The notes under the pieces: generated by a model
Seen by the model: the letters and a program-made list of their open reading frames with translations, nothing else
The model's database searches: none
What the model was told of the DNA's origin: nothing
NCBI RefSeq assembly: GCF_046719735.1
Contig: NZ_JAUTWQ010000008.1
Coordinates: 62,001 to 126,000, forward strand
DNA: 64,000 nucleotides
Source: Halobacillus_B rhizosphaerae
GTDB taxonomy: Bacteria > Bacillota > Bacilli > Bacillales > Halobacillaceae
Direction: 5' to 3'
Shown here: piece by piece, positions 26,504 to 34,920 of the stretch
Numbering within the stretch: position 1 is the stretch's first letter
How the letters are laid out: the number at the start of each line of letters is the position of its first letter
Made by a program: the position numbers and the translations under genes

Positions 26504-27379
26504 ATGAAAAATTTAAAGCATATTCTTCTATATTTTCTTATGCTTCCCGCTATTTTAATAGGAACTCTTGCCATGATTTCGTATGGAGTTCCTGTTAGTA
26601 TTTGGATTCAGAACCTATTCATCTGGCTAATAGGAACTGTTGTGTGTTCTATTCTTTTAATTAAGAACAAGAAGAACGCAAGGAAAGCTCGCGTTTATCC
26701 GGCTTTGGTGATCGCAGCTTTATTAATTTTACCCTTTTGTTTTGAGGGGATAGACGGCGTCCATCGGTGGCTATCGTTTGGACCGCTTACTTTTTACATA
26801 GCAAGTATCCTTCTGCCTTTGCTGATTATTCAATTAGGGAGATTATCAAGGAGCCATCACCCGGGTTATCTCATTGGAATCATCTTATTCACGTTTATCA
26901 TTTTGTTACTTCAACCAGATGCTGGCCAATTAACGTCATTTGCCTGTGGGATGGCCATCATTCTGGTGAAACAGGTGAGTAATAGTTTTATAAAATTATT
27001 AAGTCTTACCCTTACCGCAGTATTCGTGATCCTGTCGTGGATTTTTCTTGATGACTTAGCTCCCGTTCCTTATGTTGAACGGATTATCTTTTTAGTTGGA
27101 GATATGGGGGAGTTCTGGCTGGTCGCAGGAATTGTGTCTCTTATTTTGTTATTCATTCCCTTTGTTATTAGAAGAAATATGATCTCCTATTCATTGGGAG
27201 TTTATTTCCTAATGACTATAATTGTAACGTTCATGGGTAATTTCCCGGTGCCTATTATGGGGTATGGAACCTCCCCTATCATAGGGTACTTCATTGCCGT
27301 CACTTGGATTAACAGGGACAGGTACTCTGTCCCAGTTTCCAGGGACAGTAGGGACAGGAACCCTGTCCCTACTTCCTGA
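26504..27379 (+). CDS. Degenerate SEDS (FtsW/RodA-like) membrane protein
   Basis: 291 aa from ATG 26504 (AAAGGA 9 nt upstream). Three RodA/FtsW landmarks can be aligned: 'GVHRWLSFGPLTFYIASIL', 'LLLQPDAGQLTSFACG' and 'NFPVPIMGYGTSPIIGYFI'. The long extracellular loop with the catalytic 'QTDF' Asp is absent and the protein is about 100 residues short. The last about 22 residues are encoded by repeat units. It may be an inactive SEDS paralogue with a regulatory role. Confidence 0.65.
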   Translation: MKNLKHILLYFLMLPAILIGTLAMISYGVPVSIWIQNLFIWLIGTVVCSILLIKNKKNARKARVYPALVIAALLILPFCFEGIDGVHRWLSFGPLTFYIASILLPLLIIQLGRLSRSHHPGYLIGIILFTFIILLLQPDAGQLTSFACGMAIILVKQVSNSFIKLLSLTLTAVFVILSWIFLDDLAPVPYVERIIFLVGDMGEFWLVAGIVSLILLFIPFVIRRNMISYSLGVYFLMTIIVTFMGNFPVPIMGYGTSPIIGYFIAVTWINRDRYSVPVSRDSRDRNPVPTS

Positions 27380-27492
27380 AAAAAGTAATTTTGAACCTAC
27401 TGGTTTCGGTTTCAAGTGTATGTAAACTATCCATTGTGCCTTATTCTTCACTGGGTATCTGTGGGGACGGAGGTGCCTGTCCCCAATGTCCC
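27315..27492. repeat. Repeat cluster 7, partly coding
   Basis: Two forward units (27315-27333 and 27342-27370) lie inside the 3' end of the SEDS-like gene. A reverse unit (27464-27492) closes the inverted arrangement. Confidence 0.75.
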
Positions 27493-27580
27493 ATCTATAT
27501 TCAACGCTGGATTACTTACTCAAAAATTCATTTCCCATAACAAGTAAGCAGCTGCTGTATGTACGATTTAGGAGTTTAAA

Positions 27581-27726
27581 GGGACAACAGGGACAGGTTC
27601 CCTGTCCCATTTTTGAGTTTATATCGTTTCGTTTTCAAAAGAACACAAACAAAGTCGATGCTCTTATCAAACTACAAATGTATACTTGGTACATGAAGGG
27701 ACAGTGGTACCTGTCCCCAGTGTCCC
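27581..27726. repeat. REPIN 8
   Basis: Left unit 27581-27608 followed by ATTTTT. Right unit 27698-27726 reversed. It ends 20 bp before the Tag start codon and 3 bp before its ribosome binding site. Confidence 0.78.
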
Positions 27727-27746
27727 ATAAAGGAGAAGTGGAGTAA

Positions 27747-28304
27747 GTGAGTACATGTTTATGGCCTGGTAATAATGAACGTATGCGAGAATATCACGAT
27801 AAGGAATGGGGCGTCCCTTCCTATGATGATCGTTATCTATTTGAAATGCTCACCTTGGAAGGCGCTCAAGCAGGCTTATCGTGGAGTATTGTTCTGTCTA
27901 AAAGAGACAGCTACAAAGAAGCATTTAATAACTTCGATATCAGCTATTGTTCGTCATTAAACGAAACAGAGTTAGAAGATATCAAAGAAAATTATCAAGT
28001 GATCAAGCATATGGCAAAAATTCGATCCGTGAAAAATAATGCGAACTGCGTCTTAGAAATACAAAAGGAATTTGGGAGTTTTTCTAATTATTTATGGGAT
28101 TACGTTGATTTTAAACCGATCATCAATGACTGGGAAATGAATGACTCTCTCCCAGCCCAAACAGATTTATCCACACAATTAAGTAAAGACCTGAAAAAAC
28201 GAGGGTTCAAATTTGTCGGTCCCGTAACAATCTATTCTTTTATGCAAGCGGTTGGAATGGTTGATGACCATATTAACAGCTGTTTTCGTCACACAACTAT
28301 ATAG
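27747..28304 (+). CDS. tag: DNA-3-methyladenine glycosylase I
   Basis: 185 aa, GTG start with AAAGGAG about 11 nt upstream. The zinc-binding residues of Tag are all present at the usual positions: Cys4, His17, His175 and Cys179. 'YHDKEWGVPSYDDRYLFEML' and 'EGAQAGLSWS' are family blocks. It removes 3-methyladenine from alkylated DNA in base-excision repair. A repeat unit begins 4 nt after the stop. Confidence 0.92.
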   Translation: MSTCLWPGNNERMREYHDKEWGVPSYDDRYLFEMLTLEGAQAGLSWSIVLSKRDSYKEAFNNFDISYCSSLNETELEDIKENYQVIKHMAKIRSVKNNANCVLEIQKEFGSFSNYLWDYVDFKPIINDWEMNDSLPAQTDLSTQLSKDLKKRGFKFVGPVTIYSFMQAVGMVDDHINSCFRHTTI

Positions 28305-28308
28305 GAGA

Positions 28309-28337
28309 GGGACAGTGGGGACAGGTACCACTGTCTC
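28309..28337 (+). repeat. Single repeat unit with T-tract after tag
   Basis: Starts 4 nt after the tag stop. GGGACAGTGG pairs with CCACTGTCTC (one mismatch) and runs into seven T residues; it probably terminates tag transcription. Confidence 0.78.
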
Positions 28338-28430
28338 TTTTTTGTTCCGCTCTAGTAATCCTTGTTATGTTTACAACAGGTTTCTCTAAGGAATTGATAT
28401 AATTAGAAAAAAATGGATGGAGGAAAGTAT

Positions 28431-28934
28431 ATGGTTGATATTAGACGAGCATCCGTAAAAGATATTGAGGGAATTTCCAGAGTATGCTGTGAAGGTTGTT
28501 TAGATACCTATGAAGGAATCCGAAACATACAAAACATAAAAAGAAATAACCAGCGCTTTTATAATTATGAGCGTATTTCTACAGAGTTGGATGAAGCTGA
28601 TGGCTGGGATGGATATATCGTAGCCGTTGATGGAACCGATGTCGTCGGTGCAATCGGTGGAGGCATGATTGAAGATGACAAGAGTGAAGTATTTGTTTTA
28701 TATCTGGACCCTGACCGACGTGGCGAAGGTATAGGGACGAAACTCTTGAATTTTTTAACGGATATTCAGCGGGATAAAGGTGCGGAAGAACAATGGGTAT
28801 CGGTACAAAAAGGGAATAGGAAGGGGATTCCTTTTTATGAGAAAAGAGGCTTTAAGAAGGTAGCCGAGAAACTTGCCTATTCTAATACTGAAGAAGAAAA
28901 TTACATCTCCTTAAGATATTCACGGAAAATATAA
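28431..28934 (+). CDS. GNAT-family N-acetyltransferase
   Basis: 167 aa from ATG 28431 (GGAGGAAA 5-6 nt upstream; the ATG at 28413 has none). The acetyl-CoA loop reads 'DPDRRGEGIGTKLL', and 'GIPFYEKRGFKKV' is the usual C-terminal block. Substrate unknown; it stands alone among envelope genes. Confidence 0.8.
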   Translation: MVDIRRASVKDIEGISRVCCEGCLDTYEGIRNIQNIKRNNQRFYNYERISTELDEADGWDGYIVAVDGTDVVGAIGGGMIEDDKSEVFVLYLDPDRRGEGIGTKLLNFLTDIQRDKGAEEQWVSVQKGNRKGIPFYEKRGFKKVAEKLAYSNTEEENYISLRYSRKI

Positions 28935-28981
28935 ACCTAAAAAAACTGGGGTTTTTACTTGTTATTAAGGAGGCAGGAACA

Positions 28982-29503
28982 ATGAAAAAAACACTATATG
29001 TGCTGCTGTTGTTATTATTAGCTGCCTGCCAATCTAATAGTAGCAACGAGGCAGCGGATCAAGAGCCATTAAGTAACGATTCTTCAAATCAATCTACCAG
29101 CCTCAGTGAGTTAAAAGAAAAGCCGGAGATTATTCTGAAAGCAGGTGGAGAAAAAATAAATAAGCAAATCATATCGGAGTGCTGGGCCGAACAATGCAGC
29201 GAAGATTCCTCTTTTCCTAGAGGAACAGTAGACATTAATGAAGATACACAAGGTATTCAGCCCGTCCGTGTAACTTCTCAACAAGATATCTATATAAAAA
29301 TAAAAGGGAAATCACCGGATAAAGTTAGTTATATGATGTTAAAGAATGGTTCAAGCATTGTAGATGCCACGGTGGATAAGGATACGATTCCAGTCCATGG
29401 GCATGGCACTCATAAGATTTTACTTAGTGCTCATTGGTATAGCCAGGGAGGCACGTTTCTTGGCTCGAAAACAATAGGGTTAGTTATAAATATCAAAAAA
29501 TAG
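28982..29503 (+). CDS. Lipoprotein, unknown
   Basis: 173 aa with lipobox LAAC (Cys16), then a low-complexity Asn/Ser linker and a beta-rich domain. Two cysteines in 'ECWAEQCSED' may form a disulfide. AAGGAGGCAGG precedes the ATG. The stop codon overlaps a degenerate repeat unit. Confidence 0.7.
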   Translation: MKKTLYVLLLLLLAACQSNSSNEAADQEPLSNDSSNQSTSLSELKEKPEIILKAGGEKINKQIISECWAEQCSEDSSFPRGTVDINEDTQGIQPVRVTSQQDIYIKIKGKSPDKVSYMMLKNGSSIVDATVDKDTIPVHGHGTHKILLSAHWYSQGGTFLGSKTIGLVINIKK

Positions 29504-29523
29504 GGACGATTCCCCGATGTCCC
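29503..29523. repeat. Degenerate repeat remnant
   Basis: GGGACGATTCCCC then GATGTCCC, sharing its first base with a stop codon. About a third of the unit is missing. Confidence 0.5.
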
Positions 29524-29545
29524 ACCAGGAAAGGAGTTTGTTTAA

Positions 29546-29731
29546 ATGAATCCACTCGTTTCCATACTCCTATGTTTAGGAGCCGTTTCAATCCCTCTTG
29601 TAGGATATTTTTATCCTTATTGGAGAAGTACACAAGGCAAACCTTTATCAGAAGGTCAGTTATATGCCGTGAGAGCATTAGGCATAGGTATATTGATCGT
29701 AGTATTTATCCTCTGCAAACTTATAATTTAA
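29546..29731 (+). CDS. Two-helix small membrane protein
   Basis: 61 aa: helices about 4-22 and 42-60 with a Tyr/Trp-rich loop between. AAAGGAG lies 10 nt before the ATG. Unknown function. Confidence 0.6.
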   Translation: MNPLVSILLCLGAVSIPLVGYFYPYWRSTQGKPLSEGQLYAVRALGIGILIVVFILCKLII

Positions 29732-29781
29732 AAGCGGGCGTAGGGAGAAGCATCGTCGTATTCCCTTATTCTGTGGCATTT

Positions 29782-30150
29782 TTAGTTCAAATCGAGGTCA
29801 ATGTTCGAATCTAAATAACGAGTCCCCCAATTCCTCATCCCTTCAATGACAGGGAATAAAGCTTTCCCTTGTTCTGTTAATGAATACTCCACTTTTCTTG
29901 GAACCGTGTATTCGACATCTCTATTTACAATGCCATCTTCCTCTAGTTCCTTTAATTGTAAAGTTAATATTCGTTGAGTAATGCCTGGAATCAATCGCTT
30001 TAATTCATTAAATCGAACTGCTTGCTCCGACAAAATAGAAATGATAATCCCCTTCCATTTCCCCTTGAGAATACTTAAGGTGGTTTCAATAGGACAAGCT
30101 TTCTTTACTTCGATACTACAAACCTCGAATTTAGTCACTCGATTTCCCAT
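29782..30150 (-). CDS. HxlR-family transcriptional regulator
   Basis: 122 aa winged-helix protein. 'CPIETTLSILKGKWKGIIISIL', 'RFNELKRLIPGITQRILTLQLKELEEDGIVNR' and 'VEYSLTEQGKAL' are the HxlR signature; one Cys in the N-terminal CPI motif may sense electrophiles or aldehydes. It is divergent to the MBL hydrolase gene 129 bp away and probably controls it. Confidence 0.88.
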   Translation of the reverse strand: MGNRVTKFEVCSIEVKKACPIETTLSILKGKWKGIIISILSEQAVRFNELKRLIPGITQRILTLQLKELEEDGIVNRDVEYTVPRKVEYSLTEQGKALFPVIEGMRNWGTRYLDSNIDLDLN

Positions 30151-30279
30151 TCATCACGCCTCTTTTCATAGAGTTACAAAATTGTGCCTACTATTAAACT
30201 CTCTTATTTTATTCTATAGTATCAATAACTTCGAAATGAAGCTCGAATACGGCTTGAGAATTTAAAGAGGAGGGATCGC

Positions 30280-30951
30280 ATGAATCTAGTCCAATTAACG
30301 AAAAATGTATATAAAGTTGAATCCTTTATAGAATTGCCGGTAAATAACATCAAATTCCCTGTAAACACCTGGCTTATTAAAAATGGAAGGGATATTTATA
30401 TTGTGGATACTGGTGTGGACAGCTTAGTAGAAAATCAAATGAAAGCAGCTGAATCGCTGGGCAGTCCAAAAGCTGTTTTCTTAACCCACGGTCATAGTGA
30501 TCATATTCAAGGTGCTTGGAAGTGGGTGGAAACCTACAATCTACCAATCTATGCTCATCAAGATGAACTCATTTATATTAATGGCCAGGCTCCTTATCCC
30601 AATAAAGATCATCTTGAACAAAATCGTGTAGCAAATATCGTTCAACCCTTAACGAACGCTATACTAAATAAAAGTGGACTCAGCTATTATCTAACACCCG
30701 GTCACTCCCCAGGTCATGTTATTTTTCATCATGAAAAGGATAATGTGGTTTTGTGTGGGGATCTTTTTATTACGAGTAAAGATGGGCTGCATCCACCGAT
30801 TCGAAAATTCAGTGTGGATATGAATGAAAATATAGATAGTGGTCTCCTTATTGATGAGATTGAACCCAACATCCTGAGTTCATCCCACGGAGAGGACCTA
30901 CATTATCATCCGGACCTGTACAAAAAATATGTATTCCTGTATAGGGATTAG
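30280..30951 (+). CDS. MBL-fold metallo-hydrolase
   Basis: 223 aa. The zinc motif HGHSDH is at 70-75, and the later ligand regions are 'TPGHSPGHVIFHH' and 'VLCGDLF'. Soluble hydrolase of the glyoxalase II/lactamase-like fold. Divergent from an HxlR regulator that may respond to its substrate. AGAGGAGGGA precedes the ATG. Its stop overlaps a partial repeat. Confidence 0.85.
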   Translation: MNLVQLTKNVYKVESFIELPVNNIKFPVNTWLIKNGRDIYIVDTGVDSLVENQMKAAESLGSPKAVFLTHGHSDHIQGAWKWVETYNLPIYAHQDELIYINGQAPYPNKDHLEQNRVANIVQPLTNAILNKSGLSYYLTPGHSPGHVIFHHEKDNVVLCGDLFITSKDGLHPPIRKFSVDMNENIDSGLLIDEIEPNILSSSHGEDLHYHPDLYKKYVFLYRD

Positions 30952-30968
30952 GGACAGGTATTCTGTCA
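30951..30968. repeat. Partial repeat unit upstream of the RAYT gene
   Basis: GGGACAGGTATTCTGTCA, a truncated unit overlapping the MBL stop, 82 bp before the transposase start. Confidence 0.55.
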
Positions 30969-31049
30969 ATTATTTGCAGGAAAATCAAAGTGAAAAGAGA
31001 AGTAATGATAGTGTCACAAAAAAAGTTTGTAAGGAGGTGAACTCGATCG

Positions 31050-31808
31050 TTGGTAAGAAAACCAAGAGTGAAAAGCGCAAACGGTATTTATCACATTGTA
31101 ATGAGAGGAATCAACAAACAGACGATTTTTGAAATGGAAGAAGACAAGCACAAGTTCCTCGAAACACTGCTCAGGTATAAGCAAGTAAGCAGGTTCGAAC
31201 TGTATAGTTTTTGTCTGATGGATAATCATGTGCATCTTCTTCTAAAAGAGTCTCACGAGACAGTGTCTCAATTCATGAAGCGGATCTGCTCGAGCTATGT
31301 GTACTGGTATAACCAGAAATATGACCGCTGCGGACACCTTTTTCAGGAGCGGTATTACAGCGACTGTGTCCAAACGCTTTCTTCATTTTTCGCCGTTCTG
31401 CGTTACATTCATCAAAATCCTTTAAAAGCAGGAGTAGTAGAGGATGTATGGGAGAGCAAATGGACAAGTATCCATGATTATCTAGAGAATGGAAATCGAA
31501 TTGACAAGGAAAAGGTGCTGAAATTGTTTTCGACAGAGAGGAAGGTGGCTATTGAAAAGTACTTGGCCCTTATGGAAGAAACGAAGTCTGAGCCGAAAAT
31601 TAGGTATGAAAAGCCTGTGAAGCTCACAGATGATGAAGTTAGAAATCGTCTCCTGCTTCAAGGGATCCCAAACAGCAGCATGCTTCAGCGGATGGAGAAA
31701 CGGAAAAGGAACCAGTTGCTCGTTGATTTAAAAGGAGTGGAAGGAGTGTCCATCCGGCAAATAGCAAGGATTACGGGTCTATCAAAAAGTCTTATTGGTC
31801 GTTTGTAG
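31050..31808 (+). mobile_element. REP-associated tyrosine transposase (RAYT)
   Basis: 252 aa with a TTG start; AAGGAGGTGA lies 9 nt upstream. An IS200-like Y1 domain: 'NGIYHIVMRG' (11-20), the HUH pair His60-Val-His62 in 'DNHVHLL', the catalytic-tyrosine helix region 'YVYWYNQKYDRCGHLFQERYYS' (83-104) and 'LRYIHQNPLKAGVV' (117-130). A C-terminal helix-turn-helix 'QIARITGLSKSLIGRL' ends the protein. RAYTs are single-copy domesticated enzymes thought to mobilise REP/REPIN sequences. This one is flanked by GGGACA repeats on both sides, which are its probable substrates. No terminal repeats of a whole IS were seen. Confidence 0.88.
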
Positions 31809-31888
31809 GAATCTTCAAGAAATCTCCCCTCAACTATCGTATCCCTCTTTATAGTTTCCCCACCCATTAATATATTTCATCACTCGAA

Positions 31889-31917
31889 GGGACAGAAGTT
31901 CCTGTCCCCCCAGCCCC
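31889..31917 (-). repeat. Repeat unit downstream of the RAYT
   Basis: Reverse unit beginning GGGACAGAAGTTCC on the plus strand and ending in a C-rich tail, 80 bp after the transposase stop. It closes the repeat flanks of the RAYT. Confidence 0.7.
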
Positions 31918-32133
31918 CACTCCAATGAAATTATCTGAATCTTTTTCAAAACTCACTCGTAAAGATAATCAGAGGCAAAGGAACATACATCAGCAGAGAA
32001 TGAATTACTATGGGAAGGAACACGTCTTGCTTACAATATTAGTGGCGCATACCCTAACACAGTTGAATCCTGCAAAACGACAGTATTGAGGCGCAGGGAT
32101 CGTCTTTACTATGGATGTATTTCGATATCCGAA

Positions 32134-32205
32134 GGGACAGAGGTTCCTGTCCCTCCTGTCCAACCCCTATAAAAATGTGGGACATAGGGAACGGTCCCCT
32201 GTCCC
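32134..32205. repeat. Two repeat units ahead of an ABC gene
   Basis: A reverse unit (32134-32161) and a rearranged unit (32179-32205, GGGACATAGGGAACGG then TCCCCTGTCCC). The second ends 4 nt before the ribosome binding site of the ATPase gene. Confidence 0.7.
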
Positions 32206-32221
32206 GGATAAGGAGATTGCC

Positions 32222-33127
32222 ATGCTGAAAGTTGAAAAGCTGAATAAATATTTTGGTGCGTTTCACGTGTTAAAAGACATTTCCCTGGAGATCGAGCAAG
32301 GAGAAATCGTTGCTTTAATCGGTCACAACGGAGCGGGAAAGAGTACCTTGATTCATTGTTTAACTCAGGTTCACGGAATTGACAGCGGGGAAATTGTTTA
32401 TGATTTCGACCGGAAGAAAATCTATGATCATATTAGCGTACAGTTTCAAGAAAACTATTACGAAGACAACGGCAAAGTCTATGACATTTGCAAACTGTAT
32501 AAAAAGCTGACGAAAAGCAAGAAAAATATCGATGAGGTACTTTCCCAATTTGACCTATACGAAAAACGCAATCTCCTGGTGAAGCATTTATCCGGGGGTC
32601 AGAAGCAGCGCTTGTCGATTCTGCTTACGTTGTTTAACAGTCCGAAAATCATTTTCTTTGATGAACTCACGACAGGTTTAGATCCCGTCGCAAGAAGAGA
32701 AATCTGGGCGATGATCCGGAAGATCAACAAGGAAGAGAACGTCACGATTTTCTTGACGAGTCACTTTCTGGATGAAGTGGAGTTCCTCGCTGATCGTCTT
32801 TTTGTGATCAAGCATGGCGAAATCGTTCTCGAAGGAAGAATCAAAGACTTGCTGGACCAATACTCCAAGGATGACAAGTGGATAGAAATTGAAGTGACAA
32901 GCGGTGCGGACAAACTGAAATTCCTCCCTTTTGAACGCGTTTCAGAAAAAGGAGACGTCCACCGTTTTAAAGTAGAAGCCGATCGAGAATACGCTTTTTT
33001 CGAATTTCTAGTCCAAAATCATATCGTTTTTCAAAATGTGAAAATTAAGCAGATGACGCTCGAGGAAATCTTCATCCAAATTGGCGGATACGCGATGAAT
33101 GATGAGGGGGATATCGTGAATGGGTAA
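32222..33127 (+). CDS. ABC exporter ATPase
   Basis: 301 aa from ATG 32222 (AAGGAG 7 nt upstream); the frame continues upstream only through repeat sequence. Walker A GHNGAGKST, signature LSGGQKQRL, Walker B 'IIFFDELTTGLDP'. The C-terminal about 90 residues match the DrrA/CcmA-type extension. It overlaps the permease gene by 8 bp. Together they form a two-gene ABC-2 exporter of unknown substrate. Confidence 0.85.
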   Translation: MLKVEKLNKYFGAFHVLKDISLEIEQGEIVALIGHNGAGKSTLIHCLTQVHGIDSGEIVYDFDRKKIYDHISVQFQENYYEDNGKVYDICKLYKKLTKSKKNIDEVLSQFDLYEKRNLLVKHLSGGQKQRLSILLTLFNSPKIIFFDELTTGLDPVARREIWAMIRKINKEENVTIFLTSHFLDEVEFLADRLFVIKHGEIVLEGRIKDLLDQYSKDDKWIEIEVTSGADKLKFLPFERVSEKGDVHRFKVEADREYAFFEFLVQNHIVFQNVKIKQMTLEEIFIQIGGYAMNDEGDIVNG

Positions 33128-33869
33128 TATGATGGCGTTAGCCAGCTACCAATTTCGGCTGTTTCGCAGAGACTTCCTGACGTTATTTTTTGCGCTTGCC
33201 TTTCCCGTTTTGATGTTTATTATTTTCAGTAATTTATTTGGCAGTCAGGAGGCAACAGGGGGCGTGGCCATTCAGCAGTACCTCGTTCCTTCCTATATTC
33301 CAATTATTATCATCAATACTCTGTTCATGAGCTTCGGATTATTGATGGTTACTTACAAGGAACACGGCTATTTCTTAAAATATAAAGTCATGGGGCTGAA
33401 TCCGATTCAAGTGGCCATCTCCATTTTTCTAGCTGTGATTATTCTGCAACTGTTTGGAATTGGTCTGCTTGCGGTAATGGCTGTCATTACCAAAGGCATT
33501 ACGATCCCCTTTGGCAACATGGTGAATGTAACGTTAACGATTGTGCTAATTAATCTGTTCGAATTCGCTATCGCCTTTTTCCTGAGCGCCTTATTTTTAA
33601 AAGCACGGACCTATCAGGCACTTGCTCTCATCCTCTTTTATTTCCAAATGTTCCTCGGAGGCTTAACGTTCCCGCCGGAAATGTTCGGCAATGTGCTGCG
33701 GAGCGTGATGGAGATTATCAACCCAGTCATTTATGGCTTGTATATGATGCGAGGTGTCTGGGTGGAAGGAGCTTCATTCATTTCTTATGGAAAAGAAATT
33801 CTAATCTTAACCGCCATTAGTGTAGTCTTCATTGCAGCAGGAACAAAACTATTTCGCTGGAATGGGTGA
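33120..33869 (+). CDS. ABC-2 type permease
   Basis: 249 aa, six helices, without the large external domain of the 2-3 kb permeases. 'LSALFLKARTYQALALILFYFQMFLGGLTFPPEMF' is the typical ABC-2 end. GAGGGGG is 9 nt before the ATG. A repeat unit starts on the base after the stop. Confidence 0.82.
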   Translation: MGNMMALASYQFRLFRRDFLTLFFALAFPVLMFIIFSNLFGSQEATGGVAIQQYLVPSYIPIIIINTLFMSFGLLMVTYKEHGYFLKYKVMGLNPIQVAISIFLAVIILQLFGIGLLAVMAVITKGITIPFGNMVNVTLTIVLINLFEFAIAFFLSALFLKARTYQALALILFYFQMFLGGLTFPPEMFGNVLRSVMEIINPVIYGLYMMRGVWVEGASFISYGKEILILTAISVVFIAAGTKLFRWNG

Positions 33870-33975
33870 GGGACAGGTTCTCTGTCCCTTTTCACTATGC
33901 CCCCCTATTTCACTTATAGGCGGGGGCACGCTCTTCCGTGCTCCTCGAGACAATGGTACCTGTCCTTCATGTCCC
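33870..33975. repeat. REPIN 9 abutting the permease stop
   Basis: Left short unit 33870-33888 ends TTTTC. Right unit 33947-33975 reversed and slightly degenerate. The centre holds TGCCCCC...GGGGGCA, comparable to the centre of the 19843 element. This is the last member seen in the window. Confidence 0.75.
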
Positions 33976-34059
33976 ACTTGTCTTGATCCTGTATGAAACT
34001 GGCTATGGCAGCGGTTCAGGGGCATCCAATTACAAATTTTCACTGGGAGGCGGTCTACA

Positions 34060-34380
34060 GTGGCACATGCAGCTAATATCATCATCTTTTTACTCCTGTT
34101 TTCCGCTATCGTTTACGTATTTTATGTCGTATTACAAGGCTATGGAAAAGGCCGCATTGTAATCGACCTAGATCAAAGGTATCGAGATTATAAAGCATAT
34201 ATGCAAGCCATCAAGGTAGAGCTGGAGGAACAAGGCAGAGAAGTCAGCTATGTAGGAAATCAAGAATTCATTATCGATGGGAAGAAGTATGTGTTTATTG
34301 AAAGAAATGTAGTTATGGGAGGAGCCCCTCTGCAGAAAACGATTTTAAAGCCTAAAAAAGACAAGAGAAGCAATGAATGA
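34060..34380 (+). CDS. Small membrane-anchored protein, unknown
   Basis: 106 aa, GTG start after GGGAGG. One N-terminal helix (about 6-25), then a soluble basic domain 'YVGNQEFIIDGKKYVFIERNVV'. No family recognised. Confidence 0.6.
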   Translation: MAHAANIIIFLLLFSAIVYVFYVVLQGYGKGRIVIDLDQRYRDYKAYMQAIKVELEEQGREVSYVGNQEFIIDGKKYVFIERNVVMGGAPLQKTILKPKKDKRSNE

Positions 34381-34444
34381 CCTGATCTTTACGGTGCTTT
34401 TTATAAAGGGAGCTGACAATGATTCTATTTAGGAGGGACGAGCC

Positions 34445-34786
34445 ATAAAGCTTTTATCGGTGATTTCAACGTTACTTATCTTGCTTGTATGTGGGTGCTC
34501 CCCAGGGTCCCATCAAGGCGGAATGTTGTCAAAAAGTCAGGTATTAACGATGAATCCTCATGCTGACCTTATCGAATTAGAGGATGGATCCGTCTATGTC
34601 CATGGTATAGATTGGATAGAAGAAAAAGAATATGAAAAAGGAGAAAAGATAGGCGAAGTTAAAAAAGGAATGGCAACGAAGGCGCCCCGTGGTGCTGAAA
34701 TCTATCAAACAAAAGAAAAATCTCCTATCCTAATCGTGCAGCATAATGGGATTTCAAAGAGGTATTTAGTAGCAATGGGCGAATGA
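34445..34786 (+). CDS. Lipoprotein with apparent ATA start codon
   Basis: 113 aa if read from ATA 34445. AGGAGGG (34431-34437) is 7 nt upstream, and only this start gives a complete lipoprotein signal, (M)KLLSVISTLLILLVCGC (Cys18). The next canonical start, GTG 34460, lies 22 nt from the site and lacks the positive N-terminus. The mature part shares a G-x-x-IGEV ... P-x-GxEIY layout with the lipoprotein at 35588. Function unknown. Confidence 0.55.
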   Translation: MKLLSVISTLLILLVCGCSPGSHQGGMLSKSQVLTMNPHADLIELEDGSVYVHGIDWIEEKEYEKGEKIGEVKKGMATKAPRGAEIYQTKEKSPILIVQHNGISKRYLVAMGE

Positions 34787-34920
34787 TGAAACGCTGCTTC
34801 TCCCGGACAATTCGAAGATATCAGGGCCCGGATGACTTTTTAAAGAAGGAGAATGGCACTTTTTATGGAAGTATAAGGAGTACTATGAATAACCTTAACT
34901 TCTAGAGGGAGAGTGTGAAA

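Noticed and set aside
26311..26598. 95-codon frame across REPIN 6
   Set aside because: Mostly repeat-derived residues and overlapping the better SEDS-like frame.
27486..27746. 86-codon forward frame before tag
   Set aside because: It runs through two repeat units in the stop-free frame, has no ribosome binding site and ends at the tag ribosome binding region.
3847..33975. CRISPR array explanation of the repeats
   Set aside because: Units are dispersed, palindromic and inverted, with no regular spacers and no cas genes.
34460..34462. GTG 34460 as the lipoprotein start
   Set aside because: It lies 22 nt after the ribosome binding site and lacks the positively charged signal N-terminus.
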